A DNA stretch of 5,345 bases from Ignavibacteria bacterium (GTDB taxonomy: Bacteria; Bacteroidota; Ignavibacteria; Tepidaquicellales; OLB5). Below, in pieces: positions 1 through 5,345 of the stretch. Numbering within the stretch: position 1 is the stretch's first letter; every line of letters begins with the position of its first letter. The notes under the pieces are model-generated. The model saw only the letters and a list, made by a program, of their open reading frames with translations. It did no database searches and was not told the origin of the DNA. The DNA lies in assembly GCA_030835005.1 (NCBI GenBank), contig JAUQWT010000014.1, positions 1 through 5,345 of the forward strand, read 5' to 3'. A program made the position numbers and the translations under genes.

Positions 1-1
1 A

Positions 2-232
2 GCATTTGTGGAGATCCTTCCCGGAAAAGAAGGCTTGCTGCATATATCACAGATCGATAAGAAACGTGTTGCTAAGGTCGAAGACGTTCTGAAACGCCAT
101 GACAAGATAAGGGTGAAAGTTCTTGAAATTGATAAAACTACGGGCAAGATATCACTAAGCCACAAAGCAGTTATGGAAGACGAAGAAAAAGCAGCTTCCG
201 GTAAGGTGGAAGAGCCGGCTGTGAAGGAATAA
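2..232 (+). CDS. pnp: Polyribonucleotide nucleotidyltransferase, C-terminal S1 domain (5' partial)
   Basis: Only the last 76 codons are present; the reading frame is open from base 2 and the gene begins before the window. The visible part is an S1 RNA-binding domain: it opens with AFVEILPGKEGLLHISQI, continues through a DVLKRHDKIRVKVLEID strand region, and ends with KISLSHKAV. This wording is typical of the S1 domain that closes bacterial PNPase, after the two RNase PH-like domains and the KH domain, which lie upstream. A short charged tail (about 20 residues rich in Glu and Lys) follows, as is common for PNPase. By family knowledge the enzyme is a cytoplasmic, phosphate-dependent 3'-5' exoribonuclease in mRNA turnover, and the S1 domain helps grip RNA. 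The GTG at base 8 is an internal valine codon, not a start. Another S1-domain protein is possible but less likely given the ILPGKEGLLHISQI wording and the end-of-protein position. Confidence 0.88.
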   Translation, partial: AFVEILPGKEGLLHISQIDKKRVAKVEDVLKRHDKIRVKVLEIDKTTGKISLSHKAVMEDEEKAASGKVEEPAVKE

Positions 233-252
233 GACAGATTCATTTTCTTTAT

Positions 253-289
253 AAATGCCTGTTCGGCCAAAAACGGACAGGCATTTTTT
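253..289 (+). terminator. Rho-independent terminator of pnp
   Basis: A 13-bp stem pairs 253-265 with 274-286, with one G-U pair, around an 8-base loop (266-273). It runs into a T tract (284-289). It lies 20 bases after the pnp stop codon, so it ends the pnp transcript and isolates it from the transporter gene. Confidence 0.9.
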
Positions 290-421
290 ATTTCCGCTCT
301 CTTACTCTCCTTCAAATCTCAAAAATACTCAACTTGTATTATCATACTTACCAAACCCTTTGTCTTCAATCACAGTCAACTTTTTCAAGTTCTTTGGCGG
401 GATTATTTTCTTTATTAACAC

Positions 422-429
422 TATATTTG
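422..429 (+). promoter_or_regulatory. Bacteroidota-type -7 promoter box of the symporter gene
   Basis: TATATTTG matches the TAnnTTTG -7 consensus known for Bacteroidota sigma-ABfr promoters. It ends only 3 bases before the ATG at 433. A TTTG at 393-396 could be the -33 element, but the 25-base gap is longer than the usual 19-21. If the box is used, transcription would start at or within a few bases of the ATG, making the mRNA leaderless or nearly so. No Shine-Dalgarno sequence is seen before this ATG. The match is by eye and the motif is short, so the call is moderate. Confidence 0.45.
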
Positions 430-432
430 TAG

Positions 433-1896
433 ATGAATTTTTCCTATCTTGACCTCATCATTGTTGTGCTCTACCTGGTCGGAGTAACAGCTTATGGAAT
501 ATTAAAAGGCGGTAAACAGACTTCCGCCAAAGATTATTTCGTTAGCGAAAAAGCCATCCCATGGTGGGCCGTATGTTTTGCAATTGTTGCCACGGAAACA
601 AGCGCGCTGACTTTTATCAGTATTCCGGGCGTTGCATATGTTGGTAACCTGAATTTCCTTCAAATCGCAATAGGTTATATTCTTGGGAGGATTGTTGTAA
701 GTTACTTCCTGCTTCCGAAGTATTATGAAGGCGAATTGCTGACAGCTTATGCATATTTAGGCAAAAGGTTTGGCGCAAAAACCAAGAATTTCGCCTCAAG
801 TGTTTTCATGATAACGCGTGTTTTTGCAGATGGTGTAAGGCTTTACGCCACCGCTATTCCCCTTGCACTGATTCTCAAAGGATGGAACGTATTTGCCGGT
901 GCGCCGGACTGGCAAATATATTCATATTCCATAATAATCATGGCTGTTATAACGCTTATCTACACTTATATTGGCGGAGTGAGGGCAGTAATATGGACCG
1001 ACGTAATTCAAATGTTCATTTATATCGGCGGGGGAATTCTGGCAGTATTTGTACTAAATGATAAATTGCAGACCGGATACAGTGAAATTCTTTCTCAGCT
1101 CTCAGCTCAGGGAAAGCTGAACTTTTTTGATCTTTCTTTTGACTTCACTAAACCATACACTTTGATAGCAAGTGTACTGGGGGGTGGGTTTCTTTCTATG
1201 GCCTCTCACGGCACAGATCAGCTCATTGTGCAGAGGCTGCTTACAACTGATTCACTGAAGAGCTCACAAAAGGCTTTAATAACAAGCGGATTTATTGTAT
1301 TCCTTCAGTTCGCTCTGTTCCTGTTTATTGGTTCACTCCTTCATGTATTTTTCAAAGCTCAGCAAATGAAAGGTGATGAAGTATTTCCGACTTTCATAAT
1401 AAGCCATATGCCAAGTGGAGTCTCGGGTATAATCATTGCCGGATTGCTTGCTGCGGCAATGTCAACTTTATCAGGTTCCATTTCTGCACTTTCTTCAACC
1501 CTGGTTGAGGATATTTATAAACCATATTGGGGCAAGGGTAAAACCGAAGCCCAAATACTTAAGGTCTCAAAAATAATTGCCCTCATCTGGTGCGGCATCC
1601 TGATACTCTCCGCATTTTTATTCATGAACTCATCGCAGGCAGTGGTTGTACTTGGGCTCTCTATAGCATCGTTTACATACGGCGGACTCCTGGGTACATT
1701 CCTGCTCGGTATTTTCTTCAAACGCATAAGCCAATACCCGGCTATGATAGGCTTTGCGTGCGGAATAACTGGAATGATATTCATTATTTACTTTACAAAA
1801 ATAGCATGGACATGGTACACCATAATCGGGGTAGCGATTACCATTGTTATGGCTAATGTGGCATCGTTATTTATCAGAGAAAAATCTACAGCTTGA
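433..1896 (+). CDS. Sodium:solute symporter (SSS/SLC5 family)
   Basis: This is a 487-residue integral membrane protein, a normal length for the SSS family, with about 13 hydrophobic segments from residue 5 to 479. Seen motifs: ETSALTFISIPG at 55-66 in the early unwound-helix region; IGGVRAVIWTDVIQ at about 180-193, with the conserved TD..Q aspartate at D190; SMASHGTDQLIVQR at 255-268; and AAAMSTLSGS at about 340-349 followed by STLVEDIYKPY. By hand alignment to vSGLT, A341, S344 and T345 fall where the Na2-site residues A361, S364 and S365 lie, so Na+ coupling looks intact. The wording around residues 55-115 resembles the SLC5 branch that moves monocarboxylates, vitamins or sialic acid, but the substrate cannot be read from sequence. 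The ATG at 433 is chosen because the first helix (LDLIIVVLYLVGV) begins right after it. There is no Shine-Dalgarno site. The gene leads directly into the next one. Confidence 0.92.
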   Translation: MNFSYLDLIIVVLYLVGVTAYGILKGGKQTSAKDYFVSEKAIPWWAVCFAIVATETSALTFISIPGVAYVGNLNFLQIAIGYILGRIVVSYFLLPKYYEGELLTAYAYLGKRFGAKTKNFASSVFMITRVFADGVRLYATAIPLALILKGWNVFAGAPDWQIYSYSIIIMAVITLIYTYIGGVRAVIWTDVIQMFIYIGGGILAVFVLNDKLQTGYSEILSQLSAQGKLNFFDLSFDFTKPYTLIASVLGGGFLSMASHGTDQLIVQRLLTTDSLKSSQKALITSGFIVFLQFALFLFIGSLLHVFFKAQQMKGDEVFPTFIISHMPSGVSGIIIAGLLAAAMSTLSGSISALSSTLVEDIYKPYWGKGKTEAQILKVSKIIALIWCGILILSAFLFMNSSQAVVVLGLSIASFTYGGLLGTFLLGIFFKRISQYPAMIGFACGITGMIFIIYFTKIAWTWYTIIGVAITIVMANVASLFIREKSTA

Positions 1897-1898
1897 AA

Positions 1899-2645
1899 AT
1901 GAGAACAAGAACCGCTTTATCGATTTTTTCAATCATATTTCATTTAGCCGGCTCACATATCAACAGTCAGGATTACAGTATAACGCGCAGAGCAATGGCT
2001 GAAATAAGCAAGGACAGTAAATATGAATTTACAGTTACGTATCCGCAGATCGTGGATTTTAAGGATAACATAACATCTATGAACCTTTTCAACAAGATAG
2101 TGGAAAGCAAAATGGAAGCACTTCTGGATACGTTCAGAGTATGGATGAAAGACCGGGAAACACCAACTGAGATGACAGGTGTTGGAAGCTATTATGAAGC
2201 CGGTGACTCTGTATTTTACGCAAGCAATAAGATCATAAGCATTCAGTTCTACGAAGGATATTATTTTGCGGGAGCAGCTCATCCCAATAACAGCTCGTTC
2301 AGTATTAATTATGACCTGGTTAACAACAAAGAACTCACACTTGATAATATTCTAACGGCAGGGTGGGAAAAGAAATTGTCAGAGATTTGCATCAAAAGCC
2401 TTAGAGAGCAAAAGAATTTCCCGCCGGGCACCGAAGATGACTGGATAGAAAGAGGTGCAGGCCCCGAAAAGAAGAATTTTGAAGTTTTCAATGTAACAAA
2501 AGAAGGAATATTAGTCACTTTTGTTACGTACCAGGTCGGTTCCTATGCAGAGGGTCCCAGTGAAGTGTTTATACCATACCCAGAAATAAAGGATATTATT
2601 AAAAAGGATTCTATGCTAAAGGATTTCATTAGGACTTTTAAATAA
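1899..2645 (+). CDS. Exported DUF3298/RsiV-like domain protein
   Basis: This 248-residue protein has an N-terminal hydrophobic stretch (about residues 6-18, ALSIFSIIFHLAG) after basic residues, which looks like a signal peptide, so the product is probably periplasmic or envelope-located. The body matches the DUF4163-DUF3298 arrangement: an N-terminal part with YEFTVTYPQI, a middle GAAHPN motif at residues 125-130, and a late YQVGSYAEGPSEVFIPYPEIK block from residue 211. These two blocks are the hallmark of DUF3298, known from the extracellular part of the anti-sigma factor RsiV (which binds lysozyme) and from PdaC-type deacetylases. Neither an anti-sigma domain nor a deacetylase domain is present here, so the exact role is unknown. 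The ATG at 1899 is 2 bases after the symporter stop. A TTG at 1893, overlapping that stop, would add two residues. The tight junction implies co-transcription and coupled translation with the symporter. Confidence 0.8.
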   Translation: MRTRTALSIFSIIFHLAGSHINSQDYSITRRAMAEISKDSKYEFTVTYPQIVDFKDNITSMNLFNKIVESKMEALLDTFRVWMKDRETPTEMTGVGSYYEAGDSVFYASNKIISIQFYEGYYFAGAAHPNNSSFSINYDLVNNKELTLDNILTAGWEKKLSEICIKSLREQKNFPPGTEDDWIERGAGPEKKNFEVFNVTKEGILVTFVTYQVGSYAEGPSEVFIPYPEIKDIIKKDSMLKDFIRTFK

Positions 2646-2769
2646 GACGGTGCAGGCAAGTAAATGTAAAGCAGATTTTGATGCTTCGATACTTTCAGGC
2701 AGAGTTTACTTTTGTAAATTAACTGCAGTTGGTTCTAGCAAGGTCAAAAAAACAGTACTGGTAAAATAA
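2646..2769 (+). pseudogene. Remnant of a T9SS C-terminal sorting domain
   Basis: Read from 2665 to the TAA at 2767-2769, the sequence encodes about 34 residues that align without gaps to the end of the intact T9SS tail at 2929-4980. Shared blocks are DFDAS, VYFCKL, VKK and a terminal LV plus basic residue; by hand count 18 of 32 positions are identical. The frame differs from that of the preceding gene. Just upstream, 2646-2660 reads DGAGK in the other frame, which resembles the SAG(K/V)Y that normally precedes DFDAS. A small insertion near 2661-2666 (about 4 bases) would explain the frame change. No start codon with a ribosome site, signal peptide or cargo domain is attached. It is best explained as the 3' stub of a lost T9SS cargo gene, beginning right at the stop codon of the DUF3298 gene. 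Confidence 0.72.
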
Positions 2770-2798
2770 ATTCCAATGAATACAGGTATTTATTAAGT

Positions 2799-2824
2799 AC
2801 CCGGACTTTTGTCCGGGTTTTTTT
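2799..2824 (+). terminator. Rho-independent terminator
   Basis: A perfect 8-bp stem (2799-2806 with 2811-2818, ACCCGGAC/GTCCGGGT) encloses a TTTT loop and runs into seven Ts (2818-2824). It probably served the lost T9SS gene whose stub ends 30 bases upstream. It now closes the symporter/DUF3298 transcript. Confidence 0.9.
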
Positions 2825-2861
2825 ATTGCCTTAAAAGGCCGATTACCGATACATATTTGTA

Positions 2862-2898
2862 TTTGCGTATTAACGGTTTTCTTTAATTTGTATATTAA
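2862..2898 (+). promoter_or_regulatory. Candidate promoter region of the propeller gene
   Basis: Between the terminator at 2824 and the ribosome site at 2919 lies an AT-rich stretch where a promoter is expected. Candidates are TTAATTTG at 2883-2890 (one mismatch to TAnnTTTG) with TTTG at 2862-2865, spaced 17 bases, or TTAACG at 2870-2875 with TATTAA at 2893-2898, also spaced 17. Neither is a clean match, so the region is marked rather than an exact site. Confidence 0.25.
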
Positions 2899-2918
2899 TA
2901 AAGATTTTCGGATTACTT

Positions 2919-2924
2919 GGGAGG
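2919..2924 (+). promoter_or_regulatory. Shine-Dalgarno site deciding the start at 2929
   Basis: GGGAGG lies 4 bases before the ATG at 2929. An upstream in-frame TTG at 2917 overlaps this site and would add only four residues before the signal peptide, so the ATG is the better start. Confidence 0.7.
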
Positions 2925-2928
2925 TAAA

Positions 2929-4980
2929 ATGAAAACTTTAATCATGGCCTTATTCATCCATATCGCTGGTGTTAATTTATTATCAACTGAATACTGGATA
3001 CAAACCAATGGCCCATACGGTGGTACAATATTCTCAATATGTGCACTTTCTACCGGTGAAATTATTTGTGGTACAATTGGCGGGGGTGGAATTTTCAGGT
3101 CGACTTCAAACGGAACTTCATGGAACAGAACTTTTACTTTCCCGGATTTTTATGCGATAGAATCTATATCACAAAGTCCATCAGGTAAGGTATTTGCTTC
3201 TGGGTATACGCCCTTTCCTATGATTTCTTCTACGGATAATGGATTAAACTGGCAAGGCTCAATTGTTCCTGCATATTCAAGATCAGTAACAGTAACGCCA
3301 AACGGATATATTTTTGCGGGTACACGCTACCATGGTGTATGGAGATCAACCGATAACGGGAATAACTGGTCTCAATCCTACAGTCCCGGAACCGAATATT
3401 GTTATGTGTACAATGATAATCAGGGTAATGTAATTGCATCCGTTGATTGGGGTTATGTTAGAACCAGTGATAACGGTAATACATGGCAGCATATAAACAG
3501 TATGTTACTCTCACCGGCATGGACGGTTACACCTTCAGGAACCATTTTTTCAGGCAATTATAATGGTATATATAAAAGTACAAACGGCGGATTGAACTGG
3601 ACCAACGTTTATAATTTTGGTGTAATTATATGGTCTTTAACCTGTGAGCCTAATGGTAATCTTTATTGCGGCGGACCATACGGTACAATTTACAGAAGCT
3701 CTAATGAAGGAATCTCATGGGATAAAGTATTTAGTTTAAGACCTCCCGGATGGAACACATATACAGTTGAAGCGTTGGCATATAGTAACGGATATATTTA
3801 TGCAGGTTTTGGAACGATAGGTATGTTCCGGTCTTCTGATCACGGTAATAATTGGGAAAACATTAACGAAGGTATCCTGAACAATAAAATAACCTGTATG
3901 GCTACACAACCGGGTAATCATGTTTTTGCGGGAACTATGGATGGAATTCAGCTTACGACAAACGGAGGACAAACATGGAACCATAAAGGCCTGCATTATT
4001 CTATTATCAACAGCATTGCATTAAAGCCTAACGGAGATATATTGGTTTCGACAAGCGGAGATACTGCAATATTCAAAAGCTCAAACAACGGCAATTCCTG
4101 GGAGAAAATATGCGAAATCAATTGTTACAAAATATTTACAGAACGATTTCCATACATCTTTGCAACTGTTTCTGGCGGAATTAAACGGTCATCGGATGAT
4201 GGTGCAACATGGAATTTTTTCCCCATTACAATGAACGAAATTGCAGAATTGTGCTTTCTTCCTAACGGGGATATTCTTGCCGGTACTCAGGGTATCTACA
4301 GGTCAACAAATAATGGTATAAGCTGGAAAAAACAGGATAGCTTAATATTAGGATATTCATCAGTCAGCGTAATTAGCGGTACACCAGGCGGAGATTTACT
4401 TGCCAGTTCTGACAAACTCTATAGAAGCACTAACAACGGTTATAACTGGACAGTCATTACTGATTTTGGATTCAGGGATCTTATTTTTACTCCATCAGGC
4501 TATTTACTTGGAGTGAAAACCAACTGGGAAGGTGTAATGATCTCATTTGATAGCGGGTTTTCGTGGGGTTTCATTAATGAGGGATTAATTACAAAAAGGC
4601 CAGGTGTGTTTTGCGCCGATTCCAGCGGGACTATATATTTCGGTACTGACGGAAGCAGTGTATATAAAACTGATGAAACCTATCTTAAACTCAATAATGT
4701 TCAAATTTCTGTACCAGTTGGTTACATGCTTTCACAGAACTATCCCAACCCTTTTAATCCAAATACAAATATCAGGCTGCAAATTCCCGAAAAAGGATTT
4801 GTTAATCTTATAGTATATGATATCATTGGCAGGCAGGTAGCTGTACTGGTTAATGAAGAATTAAGTGCCGGTGTGTACAATGTTGATTTTGACGCCTCGC
4901 ATCTTGCAAGCGGAGTGTATTTCTGCAAACTTATAGCTGATGAATTTGCAGATGTGAAGAAAATGATGCTTGTGAGGTAG
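2929..4980 (+). CDS. Secreted Asp-box beta-propeller protein with T9SS sorting domain
   Basis: The 683-residue product has three parts. Residues 1 to about 20 (MKTLIMALFIHIAGVNLLS) form a Sec signal peptide. Residues from about 24 to 590 are a beta-propeller region with 13 Asp-box (BNR) motifs of the form S/T-x-[DN]-x-G-x-x-W, their tryptophans at 65, 108, 147, 186, 224, 264, 309, 350, 391, 428, 466, 507 and 546. Residues 601-683 are a type A T9SS C-terminal domain beginning LSQNYPNPFNPNT and ending VKKMMLVR. The protein is therefore expected to cross the inner membrane by Sec and the outer membrane by T9SS, then be released or attached to the surface. Asp-box propellers include sialidases, YCF48-like and sortilin-like proteins. 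No sialidase catalytic set (the arginine triad or an FRIP motif) is apparent, so a binding or structural role is more likely than catalysis. It stands alone between two terminators. Confidence 0.85.
   Translation: MKTLIMALFIHIAGVNLLSTEYWIQTNGPYGGTIFSICALSTGEIICGTIGGGGIFRSTSNGTSWNRTFTFPDFYAIESISQSPSGKVFASGYTPFPMISSTDNGLNWQGSIVPAYSRSVTVTPNGYIFAGTRYHGVWRSTDNGNNWSQSYSPGTEYCYVYNDNQGNVIASVDWGYVRTSDNGNTWQHINSMLLSPAWTVTPSGTIFSGNYNGIYKSTNGGLNWTNVYNFGVIIWSLTCEPNGNLYCGGPYGTIYRSSNEGISWDKVFSLRPPGWNTYTVEALAYSNGYIYAGFGTIGMFRSSDHGNNWENINEGILNNKITCMATQPGNHVFAGTMDGIQLTTNGGQTWNHKGLHYSIINSIALKPNGDILVSTSGDTAIFKSSNNGNSWEKICEINCYKIFTERFPYIFATVSGGIKRSSDDGATWNFFPITMNEIAELCFLPNGDILAGTQGIYRSTNNGISWKKQDSLILGYSSVSVISGTPGGDLLASSDKLYRSTNNGYNWTVITDFGFRDLIFTPSGYLLGVKTNWEGVMISFDSGFSWGFINEGLITKRPGVFCADSSGTIYFGTDGSSVYKTDETYLKLNNVQISVPVGYMLSQNYPNPFNPNTNIRLQIPEKGFVNLIVYDIIGRQVAVLVNEELSAGVYNVDFDASHLASGVYFCKLIADEFADVKKMMLVR
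3100..4566 (+). repeat. Array of 13 Asp-box (BNR) repeats, about 40 codons each
   Basis: Thirteen copies of an eight-residue motif (for example STDNGNNW at 140-147, STNNGISW at 459-466, SSDDGATW at 421-428) recur with spacings of 43, 39, 39, 38, 40, 45, 41, 41, 37, 38, 41 and 39 residues. Each marks the hairpin between the third and fourth strands of a propeller blade. One further blade-like unit without an Asp box (GTIYFGTDGSSVYKTDE) follows the last copy, giving about 14 units, which would suit two seven-bladed propellers. The repeats are diverged at DNA level, so this is an old protein repeat and not a recent tandem duplication. Confidence 0.85.
4729..4977 (+). other. T9SS type A C-terminal sorting domain (coding segment)
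   Basis: Residues 601-683 of the propeller protein contain the ordered tail motifs SQNYPNPFNPNT, then a VNLIVYDIIGRQVAVLVNEEL segment (in the family wording 'v.l.vyDilGrev..Lvne'), SAGVYNVDFDAS, SGVYFCKL and a terminal KKMMLVR. By family knowledge this Ig-like domain targets cargo to the type IX secretion machinery and is usually removed at the surface. Its wording is the variant common in Ignavibacteria. Confidence 0.88.
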
Positions 4981-5030
4981 CTCTTCTTTTAAATATTTGA
5001 TAAGTTAAACCGGGTAACCGTCAAAATTTG

Positions 5031-5060
5031 TCCCCGCTCTTTGTTAGTGCGGGGATTTTT
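5031..5060 (+). terminator. Rho-independent terminator of the propeller gene
   Basis: A perfect 7-bp GC-rich stem (TCCCCGC at 5031-5037 with GCGGGGA at 5049-5055) with an 11-base loop is followed by five Ts (5056-5060). It sits 50 bases after the stop codon of the propeller gene. Confidence 0.85.
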
Positions 5061-5100
5061 ATTATAAGAATACCCTAAAACCCTTTAAACCTTTTGTATG

Positions 5101-5135
5101 CCCCTTTGTCTTACTAATACAAATGGGTTATAACC
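5101..5135 (+). promoter_or_regulatory. Inverted repeats upstream of the lipoprotein gene
   Basis: Two overlapping symmetric elements lie 49-83 bases before the lipoprotein ATG. CCCCTTTGT (5101-5109) and ACAAATGGG (5119-5127) form an imperfect 9-bp inverted repeat with one mismatch and a 9-base spacer. GGTTATAACC (5126-5135) is a perfect 10-bp palindrome. TTATAA inside the latter could also serve as a -10 box, with TTTG at 5105-5108 upstream. They could be an operator, a promoter or a leader hairpin. No T tract follows, so this is not a terminator. Short palindromes arise by chance in AT-rich DNA, so the call is weak. Confidence 0.3.
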
Positions 5136-5170
5136 ACAAAAATTGCCAAAAAACAAAGAAAACAATACAA

Positions 5171-5176
5171 AAGGAG
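5171..5176 (+). promoter_or_regulatory. Shine-Dalgarno site of the lipoprotein gene
   Basis: AAGGAG lies 7 bases before the ATG at 5184, an ideal distance. It fixes the start of a gene that is cut off by the window end. Confidence 0.8.
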
Positions 5177-5183
5177 AATAATA

Positions 5184-5345
5184 ATGAAAAAGCTCAAAAA
5201 CACTAAGAATTTACTTATTTTACTATTGATGCCGGTTTTGGCACTTTATTTATCAGCATGTTCTGAGAGCTCCGTAGAAGAAAACCAGACTGATGATGAG
5301 TACATTAAGGAAGTGCTTGTTAACGGGTATTCAAACCCGAATGCC
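5184..5345 (+). CDS. Lipoprotein of unknown function (3' partial)
   Basis: The first 54 codons are present and the frame is open to the window end. The N-terminus is a lipoprotein signal peptide: basic residues (MKKLKNTKN), a hydrophobic core (LLILLLMPVLALY) and a lipobox L23-S24-A25-C26, with C26 as the lipidated residue. The mature part starts CSESSVEENQTDDEY and is acidic. There is no Asp directly after the cysteine, and acidic residues soon after the cysteine recall the lipoprotein export signal of some Bacteroidota, which would favour the outer membrane or surface, but this is only suggestive. The rest (YIKEVLVNGYSNPNA) is too short to identify a family. A terminator upstream and its own ribosome site show that it starts a separate transcription unit. 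Confidence 0.82.
   Translation, partial: MKKLKNTKNLLILLLMPVLALYLSACSESSVEENQTDDEYIKEVLVNGYSNPNA

Noticed and set aside
255..452. A 65-codon + strand open frame between pnp and the symporter
   Set aside because: It starts inside the pnp terminator hairpin, is an AT-rich Phe/Leu/Ser composition with no domain, and overlaps the real symporter start.
1515..1856. Open frames on both strands inside the 3' part of the symporter gene
   Set aside because: They lie wholly within a well-supported transporter frame and show no recognisable protein features.
1953..2518. Minus-strand open frames across the DUF3298 gene
   Set aside because: They are antisense shadows of a recognised domain protein and have no start signals or domains.
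2650..2769. The T9SS remnant as a functional small gene starting at GTG 2650
   Set aside because: The product would be a sorting tail without signal peptide or cargo, there is no ribosome site, and the better explanation is a decayed 3' end.
2828..2840. GCCTT-AA-AAGGC hairpin after the second terminator
   Set aside because: The two-base loop is too short for a stable hairpin and no T tract follows, so it is taken as chance.
2917..2928. TTG at 2917 as the start of the propeller protein
   Set aside because: It overlaps the Shine-Dalgarno sequence that serves the ATG at 2929 and adds only four residues before a complete signal peptide.
3230..3996. Minus-strand open frames across the propeller gene
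   Set aside because: They overlap the Asp-box repeat frame, and their sequence is explained as the complement of that repeat.
2929..4980. Annotation as a sialidase because of BNR repeats
   Set aside because: Asp boxes occur in many non-enzymatic propellers; no arginine triad or FRIP motif could be picked out.

Overview
The window most likely comes from a member of the Bacteroidota/Ignavibacteriota (FCB) group, probably an Ignavibacteria-like organism. The main reason is the C-terminal secretion tail of the large protein at 2929-4980. It carries the 'SQNYPNPFNPNT' opening and the 'DFDAS..LASGVYFCKL' core typical of type IX secretion (T9SS) cargo in that group. A TAnnTTTG promoter box upstream of the transporter fits the same group. 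No rRNA, tRNA, CRISPR array, transposase or phage gene is visible. All genes lie on the + strand.

Layout: (1) 2-232 is the 3' end of pnp (polynucleotide phosphorylase, S1 domain), closed by a strong hairpin terminator. (2) 433-2645 is a two-gene unit: a sodium:solute symporter, then an exported protein of the DUF3298/RsiV-like kind. The two genes are separated by only two bases, so they are probably co-transcribed and translationally coupled. (3) 2646-2769, directly after the second gene's stop codon, is a decayed T9SS C-terminal tail with no body gene. It is followed by a perfect-stem terminator at 2799-2824. (4) 2929-4980 is a 683-residue secreted protein with a signal peptide, 13 Asp-box (BNR) repeats about 40 residues apart, and an intact T9SS tail. 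A third terminator follows. (5) 5184-5345 is the start of a lipoprotein gene with a strong Shine-Dalgarno site, cut off by the window end.

The genes are mostly independent transcription units separated by terminators: RNA decay housekeeping, Na+-coupled uptake plus an envelope protein, a surface or secreted beta-propeller, and a lipoprotein. Nothing here amounts to a new multi-gene system. The most informative oddities are the orphan T9SS tail remnant, the apparently leaderless start of the transporter, and the regular 13-unit propeller array.
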